Source: Pseudomonas sp. AN-1
Lineage (GTDB): Bacteria > Pseudomonadota > Gammaproteobacteria > Pseudomonadales > Pseudomonadaceae
Direction of reading: 5' to 3'
DNA length: 64,000 bases
NCBI RefSeq assembly: GCF_034057115.1
Contig: NZ_CP139195.1
Coordinates: 4,278,001 to 4,342,000, forward strand
The stretch's first letter is position 1, and every line of letters begins with the position of its first letter. A model generated the notes under the pieces. It made no database searches, was not told the DNA's origin, and saw only the letters and a list, made by a program, of their open reading frames with translations. Below are positions 1 through 8,799 of this stretch, piece by piece. Made by a program: the position numbers and the translations under genes.

Positions 1-236
1 TGATTCGATCCAGCGCAGGCCGGGAACGATGTCGTCGCGCAGGCCGGGGAGAAGGGGGAGGGCGCGTGGCAGACCACCTCGCCCCGCCCTTCGAGACACT
101 TGAGCTCCTTCATGGACACCGGGTCCAGGGCGCTGGCGAAGGCCGACGAGGTTGGTTTTTGTCCGCGTTTTCTCCAGTTTTCCTCTGATTTTGCGAGCGT
201 CGCCGGGCTCAGAATGGCTGCGGGCTGATTCGGCAT
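1..236 (-). CDS. Partial unidentified ORF, divergent from iacH
   Basis: An ATG on the minus strand at 236 opens a frame that stays open to the window edge (78 codons, starting MPNQPAAILSP). The first 50 or so residues look protein-like, with a segment SALDPVSMKELKCLEG. The part nearest the edge is Pro/Ala/Cys-rich, and a different frame there (reading GLRDDIVPGLRWIES) looks more natural. The gene may therefore be frameshifted or a remnant. I do not recognise the product. It would share an intergenic region with the iac operon. Confidence 0.25.
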   Translation of the reverse strand, partial: MPNQPAAILSPATLAKSEENWRKRGQKPTSSAFASALDPVSMKELKCLEGRGEVVCHAPSPFSPACATTSFPACAGSN

Positions 237-262
237 GGCGTGGTTTTGCACTCGAAAATTAG

Positions 263-288
263 TTGACGATTCAAGTGAATGATGTAAT
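263..288 (+). promoter_or_regulatory. Candidate iac operon promoter/operator
   Basis: Upstream of iacH there is a TTGACG box (263-268), a TGTAAT box (283-288) and, between them, the dyad ATTCA-AG-TGAAT (269-280). The box spacing is only 14 bp, so the promoter assignment is weak. The dyad between the boxes is of the kind a MarR repressor such as IacR could occupy. That link is inferred from position only. Confidence 0.3.
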
Positions 289-365
289 TTTTGTTCCAGC
301 TCTTGAGCGGTCTCCAGTCGAGCGGAGGCCCCGCTAACAAAAACAATTTCTGCAAGAGACTCGCT

Positions 366-1505
366 ATGACAACGCTGATCTCCCGGTGCGAGCTGGGCGC
401 CCCCGCAGGGCTGAAGGTCGTCATCAAGGACTCCATCGATATCGCCGGCATGCCGACCCGTCTGGGTAGCCGAGCATGTGACGAGGTCCGTCCCGCCGAG
501 CTGCACGCGGAGGTGGTCGAGCGTCTGTTGTCGGCCGGCCACCGGATTGTCGGCAAGGCCGCGATGCATGAGCTGGCCTTCGGCGTCACCGGCATCAACC
601 TGCATGCAGGTACCCCCATCAATGCACGCTATCCGGAGCTGATCCCGGGTGGCTCCTCCAGTGGCTCTGCCGCTGCCGTGGCTTCCGGACTGGCCGATTA
701 CGCGCTGGGCACGGATACCGGCGGCTCGGTTCGCGTGCCGGCTGCCTGCTGCGGCGTATTCGGCTTCAAGCCGACCTTCGGCCGCGTCAGCCGCGCCGGT
801 GTCTGGCCGCAGAACTCGTCGCTGGACTGCGTTGGTCCCTTCGCTGCGGACCTGCAGACCCTGCAACTCGCCGAGCAGGCGATCGATCCCTCGTTCAAGC
901 CCGGTGCAGTCAACGCGCCGATGCGCTTCGCGCTGGCCACCAATACCTGCGCCCAGCCGTCTGTGGCCGCGGCGCTGGATCGGTACCTGGCGCCACTGGC
1001 CCTGGACCTGAGTCGGGTCGAACTGCCGCTGCTGGCCGAGGCCTTCGCTGCCGGGCTGGCAGTGATCAACGCGGAAACCGCGCTGGCGGGCGCCGACTTG
1101 CTGGCCAGCGGCAAGCTGGGGGCGGATGTGGCTGCGCGCCTCAGGAGGGCCGGTGAAACCTCGGCTGCAGAGGTGCATGCAGCGGAGCAGGTGCGCACGG
1201 CTTTCGGCGCCGAAGTGGATCGGCTGCTGGAGAACTGCGAGGTGCTGGTCATGCCGGCTTTGCCAAAGGGGCCGATGGCCCTGCAGGACGCACTGGCCGG
1301 GCAGACGGACCTGAACATGACCGCGCTGGCGCGGCCTTTCAACCTGTCCGGTCATCCGGCGCTGGTCATCCCCTTCGAGGTCGACGGCCGTCCGGTCGGA
1401 ATTCAACTGGTGGGTCGCAAGCATGCCGATGAGGTGGTCTTTGCGGCGGCACAGCAGTTGCTCAGAGCGGCTGATGCCGCCCGTAACAATAAAGACAACA
1501 ACTAG
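366..1505 (+). CDS. iacH: Amidase-signature hydrolase IacH of the indole-3-acetate cluster
   Basis: This is an amidase-signature-family enzyme of 379 residues. The Ser-cisSer-Lys triad is visible: Lys21 in VVIKDS, the glycine/serine loop GGSSSGS at 95-101, and the nucleophile Ser121 in DTGGSVRVP. The ATG at 366 is preferred to the upstream in-frame codon at 291, because the extra 25 residues do not look like family sequence. It is the first gene of the iac operon, 12 bp before iacA. iacH is a recognised member of iac clusters but is usually considered dispensable for converting indole-3-acetate to catechol. Its natural substrate may be an indole-acetamide or another amide, and this cannot be told from sequence. 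Confidence 0.85.
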   Translation: MTTLISRCELGAPAGLKVVIKDSIDIAGMPTRLGSRACDEVRPAELHAEVVERLLSAGHRIVGKAAMHELAFGVTGINLHAGTPINARYPELIPGGSSSGSAAAVASGLADYALGTDTGGSVRVPAACCGVFGFKPTFGRVSRAGVWPQNSSLDCVGPFAADLQTLQLAEQAIDPSFKPGAVNAPMRFALATNTCAQPSVAAALDRYLAPLALDLSRVELPLLAEAFAAGLAVINAETALAGADLLASGKLGADVAARLRRAGETSAAEVHAAEQVRTAFGAEVDRLLENCEVLVMPALPKGPMALQDALAGQTDLNMTALARPFNLSGHPALVIPFEVDGRPVGIQLVGRKHADEVVFAAAQQLLRAADAARNNKDNN

Positions 1506-1517
1506 GGAGGCGGGCGA

Positions 1518-2666
1518 ATGCCTGGTTATCAGATCGACAAATCCCTCTGGGGCGGGGAGACCGTGTTCGATGCCCTGCTTGCCGAAGTACGCAAGCGCCG
1601 TCAGGAGTTCGAGGATCAGCAGTTCATCTCGCCGGACATCATCGACTCCTTCAAGCGGGTGGGGGTCTACCGCGCCATGGTCCCCAGGGCGATGGGAGGG
1701 GACGAGCGCTCGCCGCTCGAGTTCCTGCAGATGGTCGAGGCGATGGCCGCGGCCGACGGTTCGGCCGGCTGGGTCGCCAGCTTCGGCATGAACCCGGCCT
1801 ACCTGGCGGCACTGCCGCCGCAGACCATCGACCAGGTCTGGTCCGGGACGCCGGATGTGGTGTTCGCCGGGGGGATCTTTCCGACCCAGCCGGCGAAGAA
1901 GGTCGACGGTGGCTACATCGTCAGCGGCCGCTGGAAGTTCGGCAGCGGCTGCATGGGAGCTTCGCTGATCGGCGTTGGCATCCAGCCGGACAACGGCGAG
2001 CCGCTGCCGCGCATGGCGGTCATGTCCGCCGACAAGGTGAAGATCGAGCCCAACTGGGACGTGATCGGCATGGTCGGCACCGGCAGTCATGACCTGGTCG
2101 TGGAGGAGGTGTTCGTGCCGGAAGAGTGGACCTTCGTCCGTGGCGGCAAGCCCAATGTCGATGCGCCCTTCTTCCGCTACCCGACGCTGGCCTTCGCCGC
2201 CCAGGTGCTGTCGGTGACCACCGCCGGCCTGGCGCGCGAGGCGCTGGATGTGGTGCAGGCGATGGCGGCGGGTCGCCAGTCGGTGACCGGGGCGCCGAAC
2301 CTGGGCGATCGCGAATACGTGCAGATCGAGATCGCCAGGGCCGAAGCCAAGGTGCGCGCCTCCCGCGCCTTCTTCTACGGCGCGACCGAGGAGGCCTGGA
2401 ACAGCATCCTGGCCGGCGGCGAGCCCACTCGCGAGCAGGTCAACCTGATCCGTCTGGCGACCACCAATCTGGCGCATGAGTGCGCCGAGGCGATCCGCTC
2501 CACCTACCAGGTGACCGGCATGACCGGGACCTACAACGACCATCCGCTGTCGCGCATCGTCCGCGACTCGATGATGTGCACCCAGCACGCCTTCATGGGG
2601 GCGATCACCCTGAAGAACGCCGGTGCCATGTTCTTCGGCCACGATCCGCTGCCGGGCTACCTGTAA
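1518..2666 (+). CDS. iacA: IacA, acyl-CoA-dehydrogenase-fold flavin monooxygenase acting on indole-3-acetate
   Basis: A 382-residue protein of the acyl-CoA dehydrogenase / HpaB-HsaA hydroxylase fold (flavin-dependent, two-component). It has the family's helical N-terminal domain with the MVEAMAAADGSAGWVASFG segment, a central beta domain and a C-terminal four-helix domain. In iac clusters this enzyme starts indole-3-acetate oxidation using reduced flavin from IacG. A good Shine-Dalgarno (GGGAGG, 1505-1510) precedes the ATG. No CoA-dehydrogenase catalytic glutamate is needed in this hydroxylase subfamily. The assignment rests on fold plus the complete iac neighbourhood. Confidence 0.9.
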   Translation: MPGYQIDKSLWGGETVFDALLAEVRKRRQEFEDQQFISPDIIDSFKRVGVYRAMVPRAMGGDERSPLEFLQMVEAMAAADGSAGWVASFGMNPAYLAALPPQTIDQVWSGTPDVVFAGGIFPTQPAKKVDGGYIVSGRWKFGSGCMGASLIGVGIQPDNGEPLPRMAVMSADKVKIEPNWDVIGMVGTGSHDLVVEEVFVPEEWTFVRGGKPNVDAPFFRYPTLAFAAQVLSVTTAGLAREALDVVQAMAAGRQSVTGAPNLGDREYVQIEIARAEAKVRASRAFFYGATEEAWNSILAGGEPTREQVNLIRLATTNLAHECAEAIRSTYQVTGMTGTYNDHPLSRIVRDSMMCTQHAFMGAITLKNAGAMFFGHDPLPGYL

Positions 2667-2691
2667 CCGAACAATAAGAAGGAGAAGCGCC

Positions 2692-3054
2692 ATGAGTGAC
2701 AAGAAACCCCTGCGCGTCCTGTTCTGCATGGGCATCAACCAGAACTTCATGGATGCCCCGCGCGACGAGCAGCTCGCCGTCTGGGCGGCTTTCGGCGAGA
2801 TGTGGAACGGCATCCACGACATGGAGGGCGTCGAGGTGATCGGCAACATGGACGATGACCAGAGCATGGTCGGCCCGTCCAGCGGTTATCCCTGGACCAC
2901 CTACCTGCTGGCCGACGTGGCGGATTACGACACCGTCGTGGCCTGCTGCAACCTGTTCCGCAGCACCGCGGTGGGCAAGGGCCCCTACAAGCTGTGGCGC
3001 TACGCCAAGGTCGAGGCGCGCATCGGTCGTGAACTGATCGTGCAGCGTGCCTGA
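2692..3054 (+). CDS. iacB: IacB, small protein of the iac cluster
   Basis: A 120-residue soluble protein with no recognised catalytic motif. It falls in the usual size range of IacB, which always lies beside iacA in iac operons and has no firmly established activity. The ATG at 2692 has a strong AAGGAGA Shine-Dalgarno. The C-terminus (VEARIGRELIVQRA) runs close to the start of iacI, which suggests translational coupling. The call is made from size and gene order. Confidence 0.8.
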   Translation: MSDKKPLRVLFCMGINQNFMDAPRDEQLAVWAAFGEMWNGIHDMEGVEVIGNMDDDQSMVGPSSGYPWTTYLLADVADYDTVVACCNLFRSTAVGKGPYKLWRYAKVEARIGRELIVQRA

Positions 3055-3064
3055 GAGCGGTCCG

Positions 3065-3583
3065 ATGAATGAGCTGGAGCAATTGCGGCAGCGGGTGAGT
3101 GCCCTGGAGGCGGCCCGCGAGGTCAGTGGCTGCATGCACGAGTACATGCAGCTGTGTGACCACCTCGACGAAGGCTTCGATCTCGCCCCCTTGATGGAGC
3201 TGTTCACCGAGGACGCCATCTGGGAAGGCAAGGGCAAGCGTTATGCGGCGACCTTCGGTCGTCGTGAAGGATGCGCAGCGATCCGTGCCATGTTCGAGAA
3301 ATACACCCTGCCGCCGGCACATTTCGCCCTCAACGTGCACTTCCTGACCTCGGAAAAGGTGGAAGTGCACAGCGAGACCGAGGCTGCAGGTACCTGGGTG
3401 CTTCTGCAGACCGCGACCTTTGCCGATGGTCGCTCCCAGCTCAGCTCTGCGTTGCTGAGCGTGGATTTCCGTCGGGAAAAGGGGCGCTGGAAGATCGCCC
3501 GCTTCTGCACCACCAGCCGTTTCAACCGCCCGGTACATAGCCCCTGGGATTACCCGCAACCACTGCCGGTCCCCAAGGAATGA
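3065..3583 (+). CDS. iacI: IacI, SnoaL/NTF2-like protein of the iac cluster
   Basis: A 172-residue SnoaL-like (NTF2-fold) protein. Visible family features are the N-terminal helix with YMQLCDHLDE, the FTEDAIWEGKGKR strand-turn, and a long C-terminal beta segment ending in a Pro-rich tail. A GTG codon at 3047 is also in frame, but ATG 3065 has a GAGAGCGG ribosome site and avoids overlapping iacB. In iac clusters IacI is an accessory protein of uncertain catalytic role, possibly acting on an intermediate after IacA. Confidence 0.8.
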   Translation: MNELEQLRQRVSALEAAREVSGCMHEYMQLCDHLDEGFDLAPLMELFTEDAIWEGKGKRYAATFGRREGCAAIRAMFEKYTLPPAHFALNVHFLTSEKVEVHSETEAAGTWVLLQTATFADGRSQLSSALLSVDFRREKGRWKIARFCTTSRFNRPVHSPWDYPQPLPVPKE

Positions 3584-3634
3584 CTGCCCGACGGATGCGT
3601 CCGTTTGCCAAGAATGAATAAAGAGAACAAAGCC

Positions 3635-4924
3635 ATGAGTGAACTGATCGACATGCAGAACATCAGCCTGAAGGCGGCCGAGCTTGTAGAAGAGGGTCGC
3701 GTGCACAAGTCCCTCTACTCCGATCCGGCGATTTTCGAGGAAGAGCTGGACAAGGTGTTCAACAGCACCTGGGTGTTCGTCGGCCACGAGAGCGAAGTGC
3801 CGGAAGCCGGCAGCTTCAAGACGGCGTACATCGGCCGCCAGCCGGTGATCCTCAGCCGTGACCGTCAGATGAATCTGCATGTACTGCAGAATCGTTGCCG
3901 CCACCGTGGTGCCACCGTCTGCGAGGCCCGCAAGGGCAAGACCAAGGCCTTCACCTGCCCGTACCACGGCTGGGGTTACGGCCTGGACGGCAGTCTGCGC
4001 GCGTTGCCGAAGCCGGAAGAATATGACGGCGTGTTCGACAAGAGCGAAATGCCGCTGGAAAGCCTGCGTGTGGAAACCTATCGGGGCATGGTGTTCGCCA
4101 CCCTCAAGGACGACATCGAGCCGCTGGAAGACTTCCTCGGTGCTGCCAGGAAGTGGATCGACCTGTTCATGAAGCAGGGCGGTGGCTATCCGGTGAAGGT
4201 GCTGGGCGAGCACCGCTTCAACTTCCCGGGCAACTGGAAGATCCAGCTGGAGAACACCACCGACGCCTACCACTTCCCGATCGTGCACAAGTCCTTCGTG
4301 ACCTCTCTGGACGAGGCGACGGCCGATATCTTCGATTTCCTCGACGGCGAAGGCTTCGTGGAGGACCTGGGCAACGGCCACAGCGTGATGGTGATGATTC
4401 CGCAGCTGGTGGATCTGGAGGCGGATCTGGATCAGCCGATTCCGCCGCGCTTCGAGCAGCTGGCGATGGAGTTGCGAGACGAAGGCAAGTCCGAAGAGGA
4501 AGTCAGGAAGCTGGTGCGTGCCGCCCATGGTACCGGCTTCAACCTGAACCTGTTCCCGAACGTGTCCTGCTCCATGGCGTTCTTCCGCGTGCTGCGCCCC
4601 GTCAGTGTCGGCGTAACCGAGATCCAGCATGTGGCGCTGGGCGGCGAGGGGGCTCCGGCGGCATTCAATCGCAAGCGCATGCGTCTGCACGAGCACTTCC
4701 AGGGGCCGATGGGCTTCGGCACCCCGGACGACGGTGAGGCCTGGGAGCGGGTCCAGAAAGGCTCCATGGCCGGCCCCGACGGCTGGATCCTGGTCAACCG
4801 GGGCTTGAACAACCTGCACACCTCCCCCGATGGCAACGTCGCCGGCGCCGTGTGTTCGGAAACCGGCATGCGCGGTGCCTACCGCCAGTACAAGAAGATG
4901 ATGGCCGCTGGAGAGGAGGTCTAA
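3635..4924 (+). CDS. iacC: IacC, Rieske-type ring-hydroxylating dioxygenase large subunit
   Basis: The alpha subunit of a Rieske non-heme iron oxygenase, 429 residues from ATG 3635. The Rieske [2Fe-2S] motif is complete: Cys88-x-His90-x17-Cys108-x2-His111. The mononuclear iron ligands are in DAYHFPIVH (Asp210 bridge, His213, His218). With IacD and the reductase IacF it would make the oxygenase that opens the indolic intermediate on the way to catechol. An in-frame upstream ATG at 3614 is possible. 3635 is chosen because the family N-terminus normally begins near MSEL. Confidence 0.9.
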   Translation: MSELIDMQNISLKAAELVEEGRVHKSLYSDPAIFEEELDKVFNSTWVFVGHESEVPEAGSFKTAYIGRQPVILSRDRQMNLHVLQNRCRHRGATVCEARKGKTKAFTCPYHGWGYGLDGSLRALPKPEEYDGVFDKSEMPLESLRVETYRGMVFATLKDDIEPLEDFLGAARKWIDLFMKQGGGYPVKVLGEHRFNFPGNWKIQLENTTDAYHFPIVHKSFVTSLDEATADIFDFLDGEGFVEDLGNGHSVMVMIPQLVDLEADLDQPIPPRFEQLAMELRDEGKSEEEVRKLVRAAHGTGFNLNLFPNVSCSMAFFRVLRPVSVGVTEIQHVALGGEGAPAAFNRKRMRLHEHFQGPMGFGTPDDGEAWERVQKGSMAGPDGWILVNRGLNNLHTSPDGNVAGAVCSETGMRGAYRQYKKMMAAGEEV

Positions 4925-4927
4925 GCG

Positions 4928-5410
4928 ATGAAATCCAACACTCAACTGCTCGCACAGGTCACCGAATTCATCGGCTATGAAGCGGACCTGTTGGACCACA
5001 AGGGCTATCAGGAATGGCTCTCCCTGTGGAGCGAAACCGGCCTGTACATAGTGCCGACCGATCTGAAGGAAACCGACTACCTCAATACCCTGAACCTGGC
5101 ACTGGATGATGCCGCAATGCGTCGTCTGCGTGTGGCCCGGCTGGAGAACGGCGAGTCGGTATCGGCCCTGTCCGTGGGCGATACGGTACGCATGATGTCG
5201 CGGGTGCGCATTCTGGAAGCCAGTGACGAGGTGGTCATCGCCCGCTGCGCCATGACCCTCAACGAACTGCGCCACGGCCAGCTGGTGACCTATCCGGCCA
5301 ACGTGGAGTACATCCTGAAACCGAGCGCCGATGGCTTCCGGATGGAGCAGAAGGTGGTGAAGCTGCTGCACGCCGACGGCTTCCTGCGCACTGTCAGCTT
5401 CATCTTCTGA
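4928..5410 (+). CDS. iacD: IacD, ring-hydroxylating dioxygenase small (beta) subunit
   Basis: A 160-residue beta subunit of an aromatic-ring-hydroxylating dioxygenase (NTF2-like fold). It has the typical N-terminal YEADLLDHKGYQEWLSLWSE segment and a long central basic/hydrophobic beta sheet. It starts 3 bp after the iacC stop, as expected for a heteromeric alpha/beta pair. No catalytic residues are expected in this subunit; its role is structural. Confidence 0.9.
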   Translation: MKSNTQLLAQVTEFIGYEADLLDHKGYQEWLSLWSETGLYIVPTDLKETDYLNTLNLALDDAAMRRLRVARLENGESVSALSVGDTVRMMSRVRILEASDEVVIARCAMTLNELRHGQLVTYPANVEYILKPSADGFRMEQKVVKLLHADGFLRTVSFIF

Positions 5411-5421
5411 GGAGTGGCCGC

Positions 5422-6177
5422 ATGGGTAACCCAATGCAGTCTCATATCGCGCTGGTCACCGGTGCCGCCCAGGGCCTGGGTAACCATATCGCCGCCCGCC
5501 TGCTGGCGGCGGGCTATCGGGTCGTGCTGACCGATCGCTCGCTGTCGGCGGCGCAGACGGCCGCTCAGGCCATGGACGCCAGCGGCGAGCGGGTCATGCC
5601 GCTGGCGCTGGACGTGGCCAGCAAGGCCGCTTTCGAGGCCGCCCTGGCTGCCGTGCTGGAGCGCTGGGGCGAGCTGCAGGTGCTGGTGAACAACGCGGCG
5701 GTCACCCGGGCGACGCCGCTGATGGAGATCTCGCCGGAGGAGTTCGCCGAGGTGGTGAACATCAACCTGGGCGGCACCTTCGCCGGCTGCCAGGTGATCG
5801 GACGGCACATGGCCGACAGGGGCTACGGTCGCATCGTCAACATGGCCTCCCTTGCCGGGCAGAACGGCGGCACCTCGACCGGTGCCCACTATGCCGCCTC
5901 CAAGGGCGCCATCGTCACCCTGACCAAGGTGTTCGCCAAGGAGCTGGCCGGGCGGGGCGTGACCGTCAACGCGATAGCTCCGGGGCCGATCGAGTCGCCG
6001 ATGGTCAAGGCCCTGGTTCCCGAGGAACGCCTGCCGGGCCTGCTCGGCGCCATTCCGGTCGGGCGGCTGGGCGATGCCGATTTCATCGGCGACATGGTCG
6101 TGCAACTGGCCCGGCCGGAAGCCTACTTCACCACCGGCACGACCCTGGACATCAACGGCGGCCTATTCATGCGCTGA
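5422..6177 (+). CDS. iacE: IacE, short-chain dehydrogenase/reductase
   Basis: A classical SDR of 251 residues. It has the N-terminal TGAAQGLG cofactor motif, the NNAAVTRA motif, the catalytic YAASK, and PGPIESPM after it. It is probably NAD(P)-dependent and acts on a hydroxylated or dihydrodiol intermediate formed by IacCD. The start at 5422 follows a GAGGAG ribosome site just after the iacD stop. A second ATG at 5434 is possible. Confidence 0.88.
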   Translation: MGNPMQSHIALVTGAAQGLGNHIAARLLAAGYRVVLTDRSLSAAQTAAQAMDASGERVMPLALDVASKAAFEAALAAVLERWGELQVLVNNAAVTRATPLMEISPEEFAEVVNINLGGTFAGCQVIGRHMADRGYGRIVNMASLAGQNGGTSTGAHYAASKGAIVTLTKVFAKELAGRGVTVNAIAPGPIESPMVKALVPEERLPGLLGAIPVGRLGDADFIGDMVVQLARPEAYFTTGTTLDINGGLFMR

Positions 6178-6187
6178 GGCACTTCCC

Positions 6188-7153
6188 ATGACAAGCAGTA
6201 CTAGCAATAGCGTTATCGACGCCATCGTGACCCGGCGCGAAGACCAGACCGACGAGATCGCGGTGTTCGATCTGGCCGCGGCCGATGGCAGCCCGCTGCC
6301 GGCATTCGAGGCCGGCGCCCACATCGACGTGATCGTGGGGCCGGAGCTGATCCGCCAGTACTCCCTCAGCAATGCGCCGGGCAGTGCGGGCTACCGGCTG
6401 GGGATCCTCAACGATCCCGGCTCCCGCGGCGGCTCCAGGGAGATTCATGCCCGTCTGGAGGAGGGCAGCCGGGTGCAGATCGGTGCCCCGCGCAACCACT
6501 TTCCCCTGGACATGAGTGCCGAACACAGCCTGCTGATCGGCGGTGGCATCGGCATCACGCCGATGATCGCCATGGCCTATGCGCTCAAGGCCGCCGGCAA
6601 GTCGTTCGAGCTGCACTACTGCAGTCGCAGCGAGAGCAAGGCGGCGTTCCTCGGCGAACTCCAGCGCGAATTCGGCGAATGCCTGGTGCTGCACTTCGAC
6701 GATGCCGGCGACGCCGCGCGTCTCGACCCGCACGGGCTGTGCAGCGCGGCGCGTGCGGGCAGCCACCTGTACGTCTGTGGCCCGGGCGGCTTCATGGACT
6801 GGGTGATCGAGCAGGCCGGGGCTGCCGGCCTGCCTGAGCGGCAGATCCACTTCGAGTACTTCAGTGCCGAGGTGGATGTCAGTGGCGAGGCGTTCGAGGT
6901 GTACGCCCGGACCAGTGACGTGACCGTGCAGGTAGGGCCGAACGAAAGCATCGCCATGGCGCTGAAGGCAGTGGGGGTCAAGGTGCGGATGTCCTGTGAG
7001 GAGGGGGTCTGCGGAACCTGCATCTGCGATGTGCTCGAAGGCACTCCCGACCATCGCGATCGCTTCCTCACTGACGATGAAAAGGCGGACAACGACCAGA
7101 TCGCGCTGTGCTGCTCGCGGGCGAAGAGCGCGCGTCTGGTGGTGGATATCTGA
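6188..7153 (+). CDS. iacF: IacF, PDR/VanB-type ferredoxin reductase for IacCD
   Basis: A 321-residue reductase of the phthalate dioxygenase reductase type. An N-terminal flavin-binding barrel (RQYSL) and NAD(P)-binding domain (GGGIGITPM) are followed by a C-terminal plant-type [2Fe-2S] ferredoxin with CEEGVCGTC and a distal Cys in ALCCSR. It passes electrons from NAD(P)H to the Rieske centre of IacC. The ATG at 6188 lies 10 bp after the iacE stop; the long in-frame extension upstream overlaps iacE and is discarded. Confidence 0.9.
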   Translation: MTSSTSNSVIDAIVTRREDQTDEIAVFDLAAADGSPLPAFEAGAHIDVIVGPELIRQYSLSNAPGSAGYRLGILNDPGSRGGSREIHARLEEGSRVQIGAPRNHFPLDMSAEHSLLIGGGIGITPMIAMAYALKAAGKSFELHYCSRSESKAAFLGELQREFGECLVLHFDDAGDAARLDPHGLCSAARAGSHLYVCGPGGFMDWVIEQAGAAGLPERQIHFEYFSAEVDVSGEAFEVYARTSDVTVQVGPNESIAMALKAVGVKVRMSCEEGVCGTCICDVLEGTPDHRDRFLTDDEKADNDQIALCCSRAKSARLVVDI

Positions 7154-7245
7154 AAGGCAGTTGGCGTTGGTGGTTGGAGTGGTTCATTGCCCTGCCCGAT
7201 CTCCTCGTTCGGGCAGAACTCAAAACAAGAAGCGAGACAATAACA

Positions 7246-8265
7246 ATGAAAAAGATCTGGCGCGTGGCGGTAATGACGACGATGGCTGTCCTGGCTTCGG
7301 GCGTGCAGGCGGAGACCCGGCTGACCATGTCTTCGTGGTTGCCCTCGGGACATCCGCTGGTCCGGGACGTGATGGAACCCTGGGCCAGGAGCGTGGAACA
7401 GGCAACCGAAGGCCGGGTGAAGGTGGTGATGCTGCCGTCGGCCCTGGGGCATCCGCGCGTTCACTACGACATTGCCGCCGAAGGGCAGGCCGATATCACC
7501 TACGGCGCGCATGGCTACACGCCGGGGCGCTTCGGCCTGTACAAGATGGTCGAGTTCCCCTTCGGCGGGCACAGCGCCGAAGCCACCTCGGTCGCCTACT
7601 GGCAGGTCTACAACAAGTACCTGGCCAAGGCCGGCGAGCACGAGGACACCAAGCTGCTGGGCCTGTTCACCCATGGACCGGGCCATATCCACAACAGTCG
7701 CCGCAGTGTCGGCAGCGCAGCCGATCTGAAGGGCCTGAAGCTGCGCGTCGGCGGCGGCGTGATGAACGACCTGTCCAGGGGCCTGGGCTACGTCCCGCTG
7801 CAGCAGCCTTCCTCCAGCACCTACGAGCTGCTTTCCAGTGGCGTGGCCGATGGCACCCTGTTCCCGCTGGAGTCGGTGCCCGCCTTCAACATCGTGCAGA
7901 AGGCCACCCACACCACCCTGGTGCCGGACGGGCTCTACAACTTCAGCTTCTTCGTGGTGATGAACAAGGAGCGCTTCGCAGGTCTGCCGGAACAGGATCG
8001 GGCCGCCATCGAGCGGGTTTCCGGCGAAGCCCTGGCGCGCCTGGCCGGCCATATGTGGGATGTCCAGGATGCCAAGGGACTCGAGGCGATCAAGGCCAAC
8101 GGCAACGAGGTGCTGACCGCCAGCGATGCCTTCGTGGGCGAAATCCGCGCCGCCAGCCTGCCGATGGAGCAGGAGTGGCTGAAGCAGGCCGAAGCGGCTG
8201 GCGTGGATGGTGCGGCGGCCCTGGCGGAGTTCCGCCAGCTGAGCCGTGAGCTGGTCAAAAACTGA
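7246..8265 (+). CDS. TRAP transporter periplasmic solute-binding protein (DctP family)
   Basis: A 339-residue DctP-type binding protein with a clear signal peptide (MKKIWRV, then a hydrophobic stretch to GVQA). The mature part starts ETRLTMSSWLPSGHPL. It is the first of three TRAP genes placed inside the iac operon between iacF and iacG. The natural inference is uptake of indole-3-acetate or a related arylacetate, since TRAP systems carry carboxylates. Nothing in the sequence alone fixes the ligand. The ribosome site is weak (AGCGAGAC), and there is a 92-bp spacer after iacF. Confidence 0.85.
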   Translation: MKKIWRVAVMTTMAVLASGVQAETRLTMSSWLPSGHPLVRDVMEPWARSVEQATEGRVKVVMLPSALGHPRVHYDIAAEGQADITYGAHGYTPGRFGLYKMVEFPFGGHSAEATSVAYWQVYNKYLAKAGEHEDTKLLGLFTHGPGHIHNSRRSVGSAADLKGLKLRVGGGVMNDLSRGLGYVPLQQPSSSTYELLSSGVADGTLFPLESVPAFNIVQKATHTTLVPDGLYNFSFFVVMNKERFAGLPEQDRAAIERVSGEALARLAGHMWDVQDAKGLEAIKANGNEVLTASDAFVGEIRAASLPMEQEWLKQAEAAGVDGAAALAEFRQLSRELVKN

Positions 8266-8276
8266 CGGGGAAGCCG

Positions 8277-8795
8277 ATGAAAGCATCTCTCAGAGCTTCA
8301 GTCGGCAGCCGGGGGGTGGTGGTACTGCTGTACCGCCACCTGCTCGGTGGAACTGCCGCAGTTGTCATGTTCCTGATGATGGCCATGACCTTGATCGATG
8401 TACTGGGCCGCTATCTGTTCTCCGCCCCGTTGAATGGCGCCTTCGAACTGACGGAGCTGATGCTGGCAGCGGTGATCTTTCTCGGCCTGGCGCTGGTCAC
8501 GGCGGAGGATGGGCATATCGTGGTGGATCTGCTGGACTCCTCCATCGGCCCTCGGCTCCGGCGCATCCAGTCCCGGCTGATCGAGCTGATCAATGTCCTG
8601 GCCTTCGGCACCTTCACCTGGGTGCTGTGGCAGCACGCGCTGAAGGTGCAGCGTTTTGCCGATACCACGGCGGTGCTGCAGATCCCCATGGCCTGGCTGG
8701 CCTTCCTGATGGCGTTGACCACCGGTCTTGCGACCCTCGCCCTGATCATCCGCGCGCTGTTCGGCAGCAGCGCTCCCGTTGCCCAAGGAGAATAA
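8277..8795 (+). CDS. TRAP transporter small membrane subunit (DctQ family)
   Basis: A 172-residue protein with four hydrophobic segments and the DctQ hallmark of an early helix followed by FSAPLNGAFELTELMLAAVIFLG. It pairs with the DctM-type permease downstream. The start codon lies 11 bp after the binding-protein stop with a GGGGAAG ribosome site, and the 3' end almost abuts dctM. Confidence 0.85.
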   Translation: MKASLRASVGSRGVVVLLYRHLLGGTAAVVMFLMMAMTLIDVLGRYLFSAPLNGAFELTELMLAAVIFLGLALVTAEDGHIVVDLLDSSIGPRLRRIQSRLIELINVLAFGTFTWVLWQHALKVQRFADTTAVLQIPMAWLAFLMALTTGLATLALIIRALFGSSAPVAQGE

Positions 8796-8799
8796 CCAG

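Noticed and set aside
2747-5434. Long minus-strand ORF (895 codons) antisense to iacB-iacD
   Set aside because: Low-complexity His/Val/Gly-rich translation without motifs, opposite to well-supported iac genes; a GC-content shadow.
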